This document shows positions 1 to 11,660 of a DNA stretch of 64,000 bases, piece after piece. The stretch is from Siphonodentalium dalli. Lineage: Eukaryota > Mollusca > Scaphopoda > Gadilida > Siphonodentaliidae. The notes under the pieces were generated by a model. That model was not told where the DNA came from. It was given only the letters and a program-made list of their open reading frames with translations, and searched no databases. The position numbers and the translations under genes are program-made. The DNA is taken from NCBI GenBank assembly GCA_032622095.1, contig CP136067.1:44375549-44439548 (forward strand). The letters are read 5' to 3'. The first letter of the stretch is position 1. Each line of letters begins with the position of its first letter.

Positions 1-385
1 TACAAATGATCGGATTAAAAAAAAAGAAGTAAAAAGGTCAATTCATATTTCCATGCTAATTACCGTTGGGACTGTATAATTGAAAGCTATAGATCCCACT
101 TCCGGAAAATGGGGCCACCGGTAAATAGAGCTAACTCGTGGGCTCCAATTCGATCGATTCCAAACCAATTCTGCGGACAATACTGATATAAATATCTAAT
201 GTATTTCAGTTTCGAACTAATTTAAATATATAGCCATGCTGGGAGTATCGATTTTAATCGTGTGGAGAAAATGGTACATTCGTACTTGGCTAACACTTAC
301 TTTCATTGATTAAAAAACTCTATATATATTGAGCTCATCTGTGGACGTGGTTAGGGGGTTAGAATGTTCAAATGCAGCCACGTGA
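1..385. other. AT-rich sequence, nothing recognised
   Basis: I see no open reading frame, repeat unit or RNA gene that I can support here. The stretch runs into the LINE remnant that starts near 386. Confidence 0.5.
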
Positions 386-930
386 ACACTTGGGCCATTT
401 CTATTTCTGACTTACATAAACGACCTTGCGACGAGTTTTTCACTCACTCGCATGTTTGCAGATGATCAGATGATACCTGCTTCTTTGGTTCCCAATCTTC
501 ACCCGATGAATGTGTGCGCGAACTTTTTGAAGACAGACTGCGTGACTCGATGGTCGAAACAATGGATAGTAACCTTTAACCCTTTCATGACGAGAGCTGC
601 GCTGATGCAGCATCATGTGCCAGTGCCAGTACATGTACATATAAGAGAATGCACTGGCTTAAAACGTCAAGGTAAATAGTGTTAGTCCGATGTGTTCTCA
701 TATGGGAGACTCGCATATATAATAGAATGCATTGGCACAAGGTTTTCACAACATCAAAAAAACTAAGCCCATGGTATTATCACCGACCCCTTCTGATGAT
801 TCGCTCGATTTAGATCACGACAACCATGGGATTAAGCAAGTAACGTGCCAAACCCATCTTGGCGTATCTATCCAGTCAAATTTGCATTGGAACACCCAGA
901 TCAATGCAATTTGCAAACTATTGTAATGAA
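386..930 (+). pseudogene. LINE reverse transcriptase fragment, interrupted
   Basis: Conceptual translation in the frame of position 452 shows the hallmark stretch LGPFLFLTYINDL followed by MFADD, the catalytic FADD box of non-LTR reverse transcriptases (CR1/Jockey-like layout). A TRWSKQWIVTFNP segment follows, of the kind usually found downstream of the catalytic box. The frame is then broken by a MITE (about 580-745) and resumes with KKTKPMVLS and HLGVSIQSNLHWNTQI, the usual thumb-side continuation. Both ends are missing: no endonuclease, no full palm, no 3' tail. It is a dead copy. The clade is not certain from this much sequence. Confidence 0.75.
580..745. mobile_element. piggyBac-like MITE inserted in the LINE fragment
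   Basis: The insert begins CCCTTTCATGACG directly after TTAA (576-579) and contains the arms of a palindrome (AAGAGAATGCACTGGC near 650, AGAATGCATTGGC near 735) that recur at 35.7 kb and 54.0-54.8 kb. A TTAA target and CCCTT-type ends are typical of the piggyBac superfamily, and the 54-kb copy ends AAGGG followed by TTAA. The right end here is eroded and has no clear second TTAA. No transposase is present, so this is a non-autonomous element. Confidence 0.5.
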
Positions 931-1127
931 CAAGTGGTGTTTGCAAATACACAGTTCCAACCATTCAGTGAATCGATGGTTTAGTATAAATCACAAAGTG
1001 CCCCAAAATGGGCTACTTTGCGACCACTCCCAACCCGATCCACCGAGAGGAGAAAAATGCACACAATCACATATATGACCAGACACAGATCCGACAACAG
1101 CTCCACATGGGCTAAATAGTAATACAA

Positions 1128-1420
1128 ATATTGAAATTTAAAGGTACTCAATCCGATCAGACGCTCCTAAATTACTATTTCTTTGGCTTCGGGGGTAAAA
1201 AATATTTGATTCGAGTCGAGGAACCCACCCATCAAAGCTCAGAGTGATAAGATATCGATGATTGAAGTTTGCTGTTTCTATTGTTTGTGGACCAGAACTT
1301 GTTCAGAACCACGTGCTCAAACGGACAAATTGCGGTTTAAGATGGATAACTCTAAAATAAAGTGGTTATTATTGCGTGCAATAACAATTATTCCACTTCG
1401 ACTGTTTAAAATACAGATCG
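1128..1420 (+). repeat. Copy of the TTTGGCTTCGGGGG foldback-family terminus
   Basis: This segment, running from TTTAAAGGTACTCAATCCG through TTTGGCTTCGGGGGTAAA to GATGGATAACTCTAAAAT, recurs at 11.84 kb, at 18.15-18.85 kb (both orientations) and at 19.4-19.66 kb. It is a dispersed end fragment of the large foldback element described at 11.8-18.9 kb. Confidence 0.65.
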
Positions 1421-2710
1421 GCATTCAAGGTTCGTATGTGGTGGAATGGCGTTTCCAGGGTGATAACGTTGAGGCCGAGATATACAACGTTGCAAAAGCA
1501 CCAGTCTGTGTTAACATACACTCAGATTCATAGATTGATACAATATTTATATGAGGGTCTGTATATAGTTAACTTAGACTGCAATGGCACGTATATTTTT
1601 GCACCGGATATAATAAGACTCAGAATGTATAAAGTTTCAAATGGAACCATAATGCACTCGACATCCTTTCACAACACTGGCTTCTAAGATAAAAGAATAA
1701 ATCAAACAATCCATTTCTAGAATATAAAAGGATCGTGGCCGTTGCTTCGCGTGTAGTCTTGTGAGTAATGGGCATTCGTTGAAAACAGAGTGTTTGATGT
1801 TAGCTACATTGACTCATATCGATATCACAAAGGTGGCACCCTGTTATCCAGTCTGGAGTAAACTACATACCCACATATAGTATCAGTATGAATCTGAGTG
1901 TATGTTTACATAGACTGCCTGTTATCCTGAATGCCGAGTAATCGAATTACATATATCCCAGAACAGTATAGGACAATTCAACTTTATCGTTCGCTGGAAT
2001 TCTAAATTATACTGCAGTGAAACCTAACAGTCAAGTTGCGTTCGGGACATATGGTTAATGCATATAAAACATTCGGTAAGATCGCGATGAGATCAGAAAA
2101 CACAGCGTTGCATTGACACGCTATCTATTACTTTAAACTTTCATATTGATTTTTATCTGGAACATAAATTATTTAAGAAATGTCATGCCTGCAGGGGATG
2201 GGTCAAAACATTTTACAGACACATATAGGTCGGGGTGCTGTGTGGCCCATCATCCGCGAAACAAGTTTTTTTTACTCGTCCAATAAATACTTTACTCAAG
2301 CCTTTTACATCAAAATAAGTAAGCAAATTGACCCAAAAATAAAGGATTACAAACTATGTATATAGCATATAGGGTCATGTGGTAGCTGGGTTTGGCTTAA
2401 ACATTTAATGCTGCAATGGACCCGTCAAATGGAGTCATGCAATGAACAACTATTAATTAATAGCATTATCAATTAATAACAGTCAAAAATTTCACCAATA
2501 ACTTCTCAATATATATAGGAGATTGTAACACACCATGCTGTCCACAATTACCCCTGCATACATGCATTACAGATATATATATATATATATAATATCAGGG
2601 GTGTATAAAGGGAATGGTAAAAGGTTTGTATATATCGACAATGCTATGGACAAAACTGGGGCATCAAACCTTTCGTACTCGATTGTGCAAATAGAACCCA
2701 CCTGATTATA
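1421..2710. other. No recognisable gene
   Basis: Only short shadow frames occur. A small (TA)n run lies near 2575-2592. I see no supported gene, RNA or mobile-element end. Confidence 0.5.
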
Positions 2711-4683
2711 AACTACTAGCTGATGTGCCCGACTTCTTCCGGGCTATTTATGGATTATTTCTTTGTGATCGCCTCCAACTGGGCAGAATATACAGCGTCT
2801 GGACAAACATTCACACAACAGACAGACAGACAGACAGAAGTTCAAAAATATATAATAGACTAGCAGATTAGCCCGCCACTGGCGGGATTGGTCCCATGGC
2901 TTTGGTCGATCCATTAATTTTTGTTTTTCAAGGTAACCCCGTGTATATAAACGCTCTTTAACGACACCGCAGATACGAACGCTTGTTAATCATTAACCCA
3001 TTAACCCATCAATTCCAACGACGGTGGCAGTTGAAGGGTGAAGGAGTGCTCGGACGCTCCCAGAAGCGGTGCGATGACGCTACTCGTGTTTTTTTACCCT
3101 TAGATGGCAAGTTTCGGCTCAATCGGTCAAAGCCGTTTTCGAGTCTATAAATGATATACATACACACACATATATATACGGAAGTCTCAAAATATATAGC
3201 AGACTAGCATGTTAGCCCGCCACTGGCGGCAATCGTCAGAAACATGGCAATTTTTAACTTTTTTAATTAATTTTAAAATAAATTTTTATAATCAATTTTG
3301 TAATTAATTTTTTTGTTTTCAGTGAGTTAATTGTGCCTTTTTAATTTACTGCCTTTTTTAATTTTTATAATTAATTTTTTGTTTTTCAATGAGTTAATTG
3401 TGCCTTTTTAATTTTTTAATTTAATTTTTTGCTTTTCAATTTGACCCGATTTGACCTTGAATTGATCATTTTCAAGGTCAAGGTCAGGTCGGGTCACAAT
3501 TTAACCCGTCCATGACACTTCCCGTAGGTAGCAAGTTTGAGCTCAATCGGTTCGAGTCTATAAAAGACACACACATATATATCATTTGTGGGTACCCGTT
3601 TCAAGGTGAAGATCACCTCGGGCGAAAAAACTGACCCGATGAAAATCTCCCCCGTTCCTAGGAAGCCATAAGTACGTAAGAATCACACAACACGCTCATG
3701 TCTGGATACATACGCTCACGCCCGGACACAGACGTAAGAATCACATTACACGCATACGCTCTTTATCAACGACACTGCGGATACGAACGCTCTTTAACTA
3801 TCAACACGATTAACCCCACAGTGCCGTTTTTGTGACTGAGAGTGGAGAACGGGTGCTCGGAGCTTCTCCACGACGCCGAGACGACCATTACCGTGGGTTT
3901 TTACCCTTAGATGGGAAGTTTGGTCTCGATCGGTGCAGCCGTTTTCGATTCTATAAAGTATATATATATATATATATAGTTATATACGGAAGTATCAAAA
4001 TATATAGTAGACTAGCTGGTGGACCCGACTTCGTCCGGGCTGTTTCCCCTCTGCTTTTCGGCGAATTGCGCGATTTGACCTTGAATTGTCCATTTTGAAG
4101 GTCAAGGTCAGGTGGGGTCACGATTTGACCCGTCCAAAACACTACCCGGACAAAAGTACCCGACAAAAGTACCCGTCAAATCCATCCGGTTTTACCCGAT
4201 TTGACCTCGAATTTATCATTTTGAAGGTCAAGGTCAGGTCAGGGTCACGATTTGACCCGTCCAAAACACTCAGTGGACAAAAGTAACCCTATGTATCAAA
4301 TTTCGTCGAAATCCCATCAAAATTCGCGATTTGTCCTTGCATTGACCCGATTTCAAGGTCAAGGTCACGTCCCACAGGTAAACGAATATGCTTATGAGAC
4401 TCCCCATACGAAAGTATCCCTATACACTAATTTTCATCGAAATCCCGCGATACTCAGGCGTTTGACCTTGAAATGACCCGATTTCAAGGTCAATGCCATG
4501 TCGCACGGGAAAATTAATAGGCCTAAGCCACTCCCCGGCCGAAAGTACCCCACATACCAAGTTTCATCGAAATCGGCTCGGCCGTTTTCGAGTCCACCGC
4601 GAACACACAGACAGACACACACACAGATTTCCCAAAATATATAATAGACTAACAGGTGGACCCGGCTTCGTCCGGGCTGTTTC
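2711..4683 (+). repeat. Cluster of TGACCTTGA-rich dispersed elements
   Basis: Several partial copies lie in succession. Each starts near ACTAGC(T/A)G..GCCCG (2727, 2862, 3196, 4005, 4642) and ends in CAGACAGACAG-type tracts and TATATA. The bodies contain repeated blocks in which TGACCTTGAATTG alternates with AAGGTCAAGGTCAGG and GATTTGACCCGTCC, for example 3450-3510, 4060-4270 and 4330-4500. An inverted full copy at 13.13-13.86 kb defines the unit at about 0.73 kb. No coding capacity is apparent; the small frames here are repeat shadows. Confidence 0.7.
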
Positions 4684-5859
4684 CAGTGTTCGCGCTGGAC
4701 AGAAAAAAAGTTTAGCCAAAAGTTTAGCCAAATGAAAATTTTATTAGCCAAATGAAAAAAACTTTAGCCAAATGTTTTTTGGCCAATTTAAAAAAAACTT
4801 TGGCCAACTTAAATCATCGTTTTCTGGTCGGTTCACAATTAATGACTAAAACGTAAAATCTAACAGACACAGGTAAAATACACAATAATTTAAATAATGT
4901 TGATGAACTAGAAGTTTTTTTATATATATCATTTATTAAAAATTTATTAATCTTTATGTGAAAGAGTGATTTGTGGGGGGGGGGGGGGGGGGGTAACCCG
5001 GGATTGTCCTTCTTAATGTCATTATTGTTTTGTTTTATATCAATATCCGTTTTTAAATCATTAAATATTTATCCTTGCGAAAATATCTAAGTGACATCTG
5101 GAAACTCTAATAACTTAATATTGTTACGCCATTATCAAATTACAATCTGTCATAAAAGCATGCATATTATTTTGACTGTATCGGTATTGACGACAAATAG
5201 CCACAAAATATCTGTCGTCACATTTGGCTGATTAAGCTATTGTCTTACACTTGGTGCTCATAAACATCGACCGTCATAAATACAATGTCATCATAAACAT
5301 GCATTGTGCAGGCGCGCCGTGAGTGACCAGACAGACAATGGGCTGAATGGGGGATTAGGGGATTAAATGTGCAAATTAATAATGACCTTTTGCTGCTTCG
5401 TGCAGAGTGACGTAATCTTTCTCCAGATTAAAACAGCCTGTTACGAACAAATTATATACCGGCGTCAATGCACTTTACAAAACATTGCTTTCTTCACATT
5501 GTCATAATTCAACCATGGTCGGTTTAATGTCCATGCGTCTTTGAATGTCCGTCTTGTGAAAACTAAAGATGATTGCAAATCACTGTGTGATCGCTTGGTT
5601 GATAGAGTTGTTGATCGGGTTTCCCTTTGTACGATATTTCATAAGTACGAAAATAATGAAATACTTTCGTCACCTAACTTCGTCTTGAATGTCGATCTAT
5701 TGAGCGCTTTTATTAATTAACTTTCTGGCTCCATGCTTTCAGTCTCCATTTTGGTTCAAAAAAAGTTTAGCCAAAAGTTTAGCCAAATGAAATTTTTATT
5801 AGCCAAATTCGAAAAAGATTAGCCATTGGCTAATTTGGCTACCGACAGCGCGAACACTG
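4684..5859. mobile_element. Non-autonomous hAT element (MITE) with 8-bp target duplication
   Basis: The ends are perfect inverted repeats: CAGTGTTCGCGCTG at 4684-4697 and CAGCGCGAACACTG at 5846-5859. They are flanked by identical 8-bp copies of GCTGTTTC (4676-4683 and 5860-5867), the hAT signature. Subterminal AGCCAAA motifs repeat at both ends (from about 4710 and 5765). The interior is AT-rich, has a 19-nt G run (4975-4993) and no transposase. It sits inside a TGACCTTGA element, splitting the phrase GTCCGGGCTGTTTC. Confidence 0.88.
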
Positions 5860-6800
5860 GCTGTTTCCCCTCTGCTTTTCGGCGAATTGCGCGTTTAACC
5901 TTGAATTGTCCATTTTGAAGGTCAAGGTCAGGTGGGGGTCACAATTTGACCCGTCCCAAAACACTGCCCGGACAAAAGTACCCGACAAAAGTACCCGTCG
6001 AAATCCATCCGGTTTTACCCGATTTGACCTCGAATTGATAATTTTGAAGGTGAAAGTCAGGTCGGGGTCACGATTTGACCCGTCCAAAACACTCAGTGGA
6101 CAAAAGTAACCCTACGTATAAAATTTCGTCGTGGACCCGACTTCGTCCGGGCTGTTTCCCCTCTGCTTTTCGGCGAATTGCGCGATTTGACCTTGAATTG
6201 TCCATTTTGAAGGTGAAGGTGAGGTGGGGTCACGATTTGACCCGTCCAAAACACTACCCGGACAAAAGTACTGCCCGGACAAAAGTACTGCCCGGACAAA
6301 AGTACCCGACAAAAGTACCCGTCGAAATCCATCCGGTTTTACCCGATTTGACGGACAAAAGTACGCGACAAAAGTACCCGTCGAATTGTCCATTTTGAAG
6401 GTCAAGGTCAGGTGGGGTCACGATTTGACCCGTCCAAAACACTGCCCGGACAAAAGTACCCGACAAAAGTACCCGTCAAAATCCATCCAGTTTTACCCGA
6501 TTTGACATCAAATTGATCATTTTGAAGGTCAAGATCAGGTCGGGGTCACGACTCGACCCGTCCAAAACACCCAGTGGACAAAAGTAACCCGACGTATCAA
6601 ATTTCGTCGAAATCCAATCAAAATTCGCGATTTGACCTTGAATTGACCCGATTTCAAGGTTAATGTCACGTCGCACGGGCAAACGAATAGGCTTACGACA
6701 CTCCCCATACGAAAGTATCCCTAGACACTAATTTTCATCTAAATCCCGTGATACTCGGGCGTTCGACCTCGAAATGACCCGATTTCAAGGTCACGTCACA
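5860..6800 (+). repeat. Continuation of the TGACCTTGA-rich cluster
   Basis: At least four further copies of the block TGACCTTGAATTG / AAGGTCAAGGTCAGG / GACCCGTCCAAAACACT occur (about 5895, 6190, 6385, 6500), with local expansion of the short unit CCCGGACAAAAGTA (6258-6302). The overlapping open frames on both strands (100 aa or less) are repeat translations, not genes. Confidence 0.7.
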
Positions 6801-6802
6801 CG

Positions 6803-7110
6803 GGCAAAGTCGATAGCTCCACCCGTTTCCGAGATCTGGTCTGCGCATGCGCGAAGCTGGCGTCGCACGGGCTCGGCGACCCGATAAAATTCGTATCCGG
6901 GGCAAGATACATTCACATAGCAAATTTCAAGTCGATAGCTCCACCCGTTTCCGAGATCTCGTCTGCGCATGCGCGAAGCTGGCGTGGCACGGGCTCGGCG
7001 ACCCGATAAAATTCGTATCCGGGGCAAGATACATTCACATAGCAAATTTCAAGTCGATAGCTCCACCCGTTTCCGAGATCTCGTCTGCGCATGCGCTGCA
7101 CGGGCACCGC
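6803..7110 (+). repeat. 122-bp tandem repeat, about 2.5 copies
   Basis: The phrase CGATAGCTCCACCCGTTTCC starts at 6811, 6933 and 7055, an exact 122-bp period with near-identical units. Each unit has the palindrome TGCGCATGCGC (6842, 6964, 7086) followed by CACGGGCTCGGCGACCCG in the first two. It is GC-richer than its surroundings. The long frames crossing it on both strands are open only because 122 bp cycles through frames without stops. Confidence 0.9.
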
Positions 7111-7227
7111 ACGGGCTCGCCAATACGACAACGTTCACCGCCTGGTCAAACTACATACACGTACCAAGTTTCGTCCCGATCGGTCGAGAATCGTAGATTT
7201 GTCAAGGTCAGGTGGGGTCACGATTTG

Positions 7228-7390
7228 AAATTTCCGTTTGTTGATAACTACCCTCTTGAGCAGACACATTTAAAGTTCTGTAAAAATATACTACAACTCA
7301 ATAGAAAAGCGTCAAATCATGCTTCGAGGGCTGAACTAGGTCGATACCCCATAGCAATTAATGCCATCGGGAATATGTTCAAATGTCTAA
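7228..7390 (+). pseudogene. LINE ORF fragment, upstream part
   Basis: Translation gives PLEQTHLKFCKNILQLNRKA followed by ELGRYPIAI. This resembles the region downstream of the reverse transcriptase in invertebrate LINEs (HxKFCK..LGV..K..N.A...ELGRYPL). It follows directly on a TGACCTTGA repeat, so this copy is 5'-truncated. It is cut at 7390 by the foldback element and resumes at 9859. Confidence 0.65.
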
Positions 7391-9855
7391 GGGTGGATAC
7401 ACACATGCATGTAATCTCTGTAATTATCGTGTATTTGGCGCTTTACATGGACCATGCAGACCATGTAATATGTGTCCGATGACAACCCAATCATTGCGGC
7501 TATGTTTGACCACAGTGAGTCAAGCTCTGAACGCGCATAGAGCCGTTGACTGAAAGAAGTCGTCAGGCCGCTTAAAATAATTGTTCGCGCGATAACCCAA
7601 ATGTTGGACTTTCTGTTTAAACCATTGTCAGTCTTCTCTTGATTTGTATACAGGTGATGGCCCCAGGATTTCCCCAACGCAGGGGCTATAATCCCCAACA
7701 TTATCCCGAAACCTACCTCACGGGGTGGCTAACTCTGAGCTATTTAAGTAAAACATATTATATTGTACCTTCTTGCCCAGATTATTCCGACCGATACATT
7801 CAACTAAGTCCCTTAGCGATTTGAAGCTTTCGAAAACCCACGTCAAGCAAGCATCATGATCGAAAATGTTCTATATCAAGCCTGTATACGCCAGACGTGT
7901 CGCTTCTTGTGTTTGTGCATTAATAAAATACCAGATATCACACCGACTTGACTAATTTCCACATCCATAAGAGATGACATGGTTTAGACTGGCCTTAAAT
8001 GTCCCGATAGCAGAGAGTTTGACTTCGCTTTTGACTACTCACTTGTCTGGCCTGTTAACAATGAACCGCTCGCGCGCAGGTGATCAATGTTGTCAATTAT
8101 TGATGTGGCCATGTAGAATACATGTATTTTACATACAGAGAGGGTGGATACACACATGCATGTAATGTATGTATGTAAAATACATGTATTTTACATGGTC
8201 ACACCAATCATTGATAGCATTAATCGCCTGCGCGCGATCGTTCCATTTCAACAGGCGAGACCGGTGAGTAGTTATAAGCCAAAATCAAACTAACTGTTAT
8301 CAAGAGATTTCAGGCCAGTCATAAACATGTCTTTTTTCATGGGTGCCGAAATGAATAAATCCTGTCTGATATATGTTGCTGTTTTTCACGAGTTTTAGTT
8401 CATTTCGAAAAGTGGATTTGAGTCTGTCGATTTTATACTTGATTTGTTTCTCGTCATTTCTTGGAAACAGGGTCATCCAAAATAAAAATAAATGTGTAGA
8501 CCTTTGAAGCTATTTTAGGACGATTGTGATACATGAGTGTTTAATGCCCCACACACTGACTCCCAATTTGATCTCGTCCAGCAGAACCCGAACGGCTTTC
8601 TGGCTCCACACTTTGGAAGTGCTATATTAATACACATGGCAATCAACTAACTCGTACATGGTGAATTCCATGTTATAAAGTGATTTAGCCTAATCGGACA
8701 ACGCCGAATCGAGTCAGGATAAGGATATTTGTTCCTCGACTATGCATGGCCTCAGTTCAAATTTTAACAATCCGATATGGTGCTCTCATGCCTTGAATAC
8801 AGGCATTGGAACATTAAGACAGACAATACCAGTTTGTTGAGATTGCTCGGATAATTTGAGGGCGAGCTCATGTGATAACTTTCAATTGGGATTTCTTTGC
8901 ATATATCCATTACAGCGCCAAAACATTAATACAGGTACAACGTTGAAAGAAAGGAGTCACCCCCCCCCCATTTTAACCCAGAATTTACAGAGCAGTATAT
9001 GTTTCTCAGGCCAAAGGATGAACAAGTTCCTAACTGTCACCATTTTAGCCTGTACAGGCTTGAATTATCACATTTTGGACTATAATCCATGATTGGGGGG
9101 GGGGGGGGGCTGGTTCTCGAAAGTTTCGAATAACTAAGGGATTTAGTTGAATGTATCGGCCGGGATTATCTGGGCAAGAATGTACAACATAATGTTTTAC
9201 TTAAATATTCCATAGTTGTAAATTGTGGGTATATAACACAAGAGATGAAAGGTGACGTAGTTGTGGACTCGTAGCTGGACAACCCTTTTCCCGAATGAAG
9301 ACACACATGCAGCAACACCACCTTCTGTATACCTTCAAATTTAAAGCTGTAATAATATGTTCATAATTATATGAATAGCATCAATTGCTGCATATGAGAT
9401 TAATCACTCGTAGCAAACAGGCACGGCATATATGACTGTCAACTACAATATTTACAAATCAGCAGTGGCTTCAGGGGGGTAGGCCTCATGTTGCTGCATG
9501 CCCCCACCTCCGGTCGATGAAATATGTAATTGTCAGTCCGGTAGCTTCCGGTATAATATAGCCCCTGCGTTGTGGAAATCCTGGGACCATCACTGGTATA
9601 CAACCAAGAGAAGACTGATAATGATTTAAACAGAACGTCCAACATTTGGGTTATCGCGCGAACAATTATTTTAAGCGGCCTGACGACTTCGTCCAGTCAA
9701 CGACACTCTACACGTTCAGAGCGTTACTCACTGTGGTCAAACATAGCCGCAATGATTGGGTTATCAGCAGACACATATTACATGGTCTGTATGGTCCATG
9801 TAAAACGCCAAATACACGATATTTACAGAGATTACATGCATGTGTGTATCCACCC
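7391..9855. mobile_element. 2.5-kb foldback element with TAA target duplication
   Basis: The ends are inverted repeats starting GGGTGGATACACAC (7391) and ending GTGTGTATCCACCC (9855), flanked by TAA at 7388-7390 and 9856-9858. A TWA-type 3-bp duplication is typical of PIF/Harbinger; that assignment is inference. The arms pair over long distances: 7391-7720 with about 9530-9855, and about 7736-7850 with 9107-9215. Mirror-image frames therefore appear on opposite strands at 7387-7701 and 9572-9855; these are not genes. A 15-nt G run is at 9095-9109. No transposase is seen. Confidence 0.8.
7975..8335. repeat. Inner palindrome inside the foldback element
   Basis: Arms of about 165 bp (7975-8137 against 8165-8335) are inverted copies; the innermost ~65 bp, from CGCGCGCAGG to ATACATGTATTTTACAT, are nearly identical. 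The centre (8142-8166) holds a third copy of the element's own end, GGGTGGATACACACATGCAT. Its axis (about 8151) differs from that of the outer foldback (about 8623), so two palindromes are nested off-centre. Confidence 0.75.
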
Positions 9856-9858
9856 TAA

Positions 9859-10660
9859 ACCGGGAAATATAATACATGATTCGTTCACAGAATCTCTATT
9901 ATGTAATCTTCCAACGTGGGACACACATCTTGCAAAAAGCGGTATCAATATATCACAGTCTAATAAAACGATAGGATTCACCGACAAACTTATAATTGAG
10001 AGACTAAAATCAGAACATGTAAATAATTTCAAAAAAGATATATTCGATGACGACAAAAAGAATGGTGCTAATAAACTACGAACATATAGAACGTTCAAAG
10101 ACAAATATGAAATAGAACCATACCTCAAACACGTCCGATCACCAACGGCAAGAGAAATGTTCACCCGACTGCGTGTTAGCAATCATATATTAGCTATAGA
10201 AAAAGGCCGACAAACACAACCAAAGACGTTATTAAAAGACAGAATTTGTCGCATGTGTGATGGGAAAAAAGTTGAAACTGAAAAACATTTCATAATGGAA
10301 TGCAGTGCGTACACTGACCCCAGGAAAGAATTATTTGATGTTGCTAACACTAATAACATACACTTTACAAACATGAACGATGATGATAAATTCATTTTTA
10401 TAATGAAAAATGAAGACAAAGTAATTATGAATTCCGTGTGCAACATTATCCTGTTATTCTTCCAAAGGAGAACAAATATAAATATGGGGAAATGAAAATT
10501 ATGGGAAATTTATATTTCATTAAGAATCGTATGTAGGATATAGTTATAGGTTTGTTTTCTGTTATATGCACATATATTATGTATTATGTTTAATTTACTT
10601 GTACTTTATGTTATTTGCAACTGCCTGCACTGGTGTATTGTAATAAACTATCTTATCTTA
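9859..10660 (+). pseudogene. LINE ORF C-terminus and 3' tail
   Basis: The frame open to 10495 reads KLRTYRTFKDKYEIEPYLKH, then REMFTRLRVSNHILAIEKGR, then ICRMCDGKKVETEKHFIMEC. This is the C-terminal CCHC-like knuckle (CxxC...HxxxxC) that ends many invertebrate LINE ORF2 proteins. A 160-bp 3' UTR follows, with AATAAA and a short TCTTA-type tail (10643-10660). Together with 7228-7390 it is one LINE copy split by the foldback element. The first ~95 codons of the long open frame here come from the foldback arm, not from the LINE. Confidence 0.75.
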
Positions 10661-11660
10661 TGAACATTTTCTGAATGACCTTGACTTTTTCATGTGATCT
10701 TGTCCCTTGCATGGATTCCAAATGTACCCATTTTATGGACCATTGATGGTAATGTACATTTAAATGAACACCTATCACTCAAACTAGGTTATTGCCGTCA
10801 TAAAACTGTTTCCATTATCCTCTTAAAATGTCTTCGGTTGCCATGGAAACACAAAGCTAAGACTAATCACACTACTTTTGAGCCTAATTCTAAGGCTAAT
10901 GTATTCAGTTGTTCAAAAACAAATGACCACGAATGCCTGTACAGTATTCGTGTTGGTACAAACGTTTTCTGTCAGTTGCCTATTTTCCTAGATTAAATGG
11001 GGTATTTGCTAATATGGGCAAATGGAGCGAAATTTGAAAATGCCTCCAACATATTCAAATTGTCAGCTACACCAATCACTACGGTGTGATACATTATTTT
11101 GACAAGGGTATTCGTGGGTTAATTTGTTAATAAATGTTGATCATGTCTATGAAAATACCACATCACATAGTCAGAAATAGAAAGTAGCATATGAAAACAT
11201 GGACAGTTTTATGTGATATTCTCGATGACCTTGACATTATCTGGTGACCTTGACCTTTGCATGGCTTTTCTGTGGGCTATTGGTAGTAGTATGCATGTAT
11301 GCGAACAAACTTGACTCCAACCAGCTTGGTTCTGTAGAAAACCAGCTTTCCTCATTTTCCTCTTTAAAAAACTTCCGTTGCCATGGAAACACGATTTTCG
11401 AACCAATCGCACCACTTCCATTCACCACAACAGAGCCCAGCATATGACCAACGTGATGTGCTTTCCGAAAACATATCACCATCCCACATGTACGGGCGGT
11501 GCATTAAACTCCTTAAATATGTGGGGGGGGGGGGGGGGGGGGGGTTGTTACCTGATGCAGCTCGCCTATTTGTATTGTTCAAGAACAATACAACCATTTT
11601 TTTATTGAACGTTTTGAAATCTTCTGTATTTTGCTGTATTTCGCATAAATAAACGAATGG
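10661..11660 (+). repeat. Two diverged direct copies of a ~0.54-kb repeat
   Basis: Segments at about 10670-10880 and 11210-11420 share GACCTTGAC...CTTG(C)ATGG and end in the same GTTGCCATGGAAAC motif (10837-10850 and 11377-11390), 540 bp apart. The second copy is followed by a 22-nt G run (11523-11544). No credible gene is present; one short frame owes a polyglycine stretch to the G run. Confidence 0.55.

Noticed and set aside
6847-7482. 211-codon plus-strand frame
   Set aside because: It reads through the 122-bp tandem repeat, a TGACCTTGA fragment, part of a LINE and the foldback end. These are four unrelated pieces, so it is not one gene.
9572-9858. First ~95 codons of the long frame ending at 10495
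   Set aside because: They lie in the foldback arm and have a mirror frame at 7387-7701 on the other strand. Only the part after 9859 is LINE-derived.
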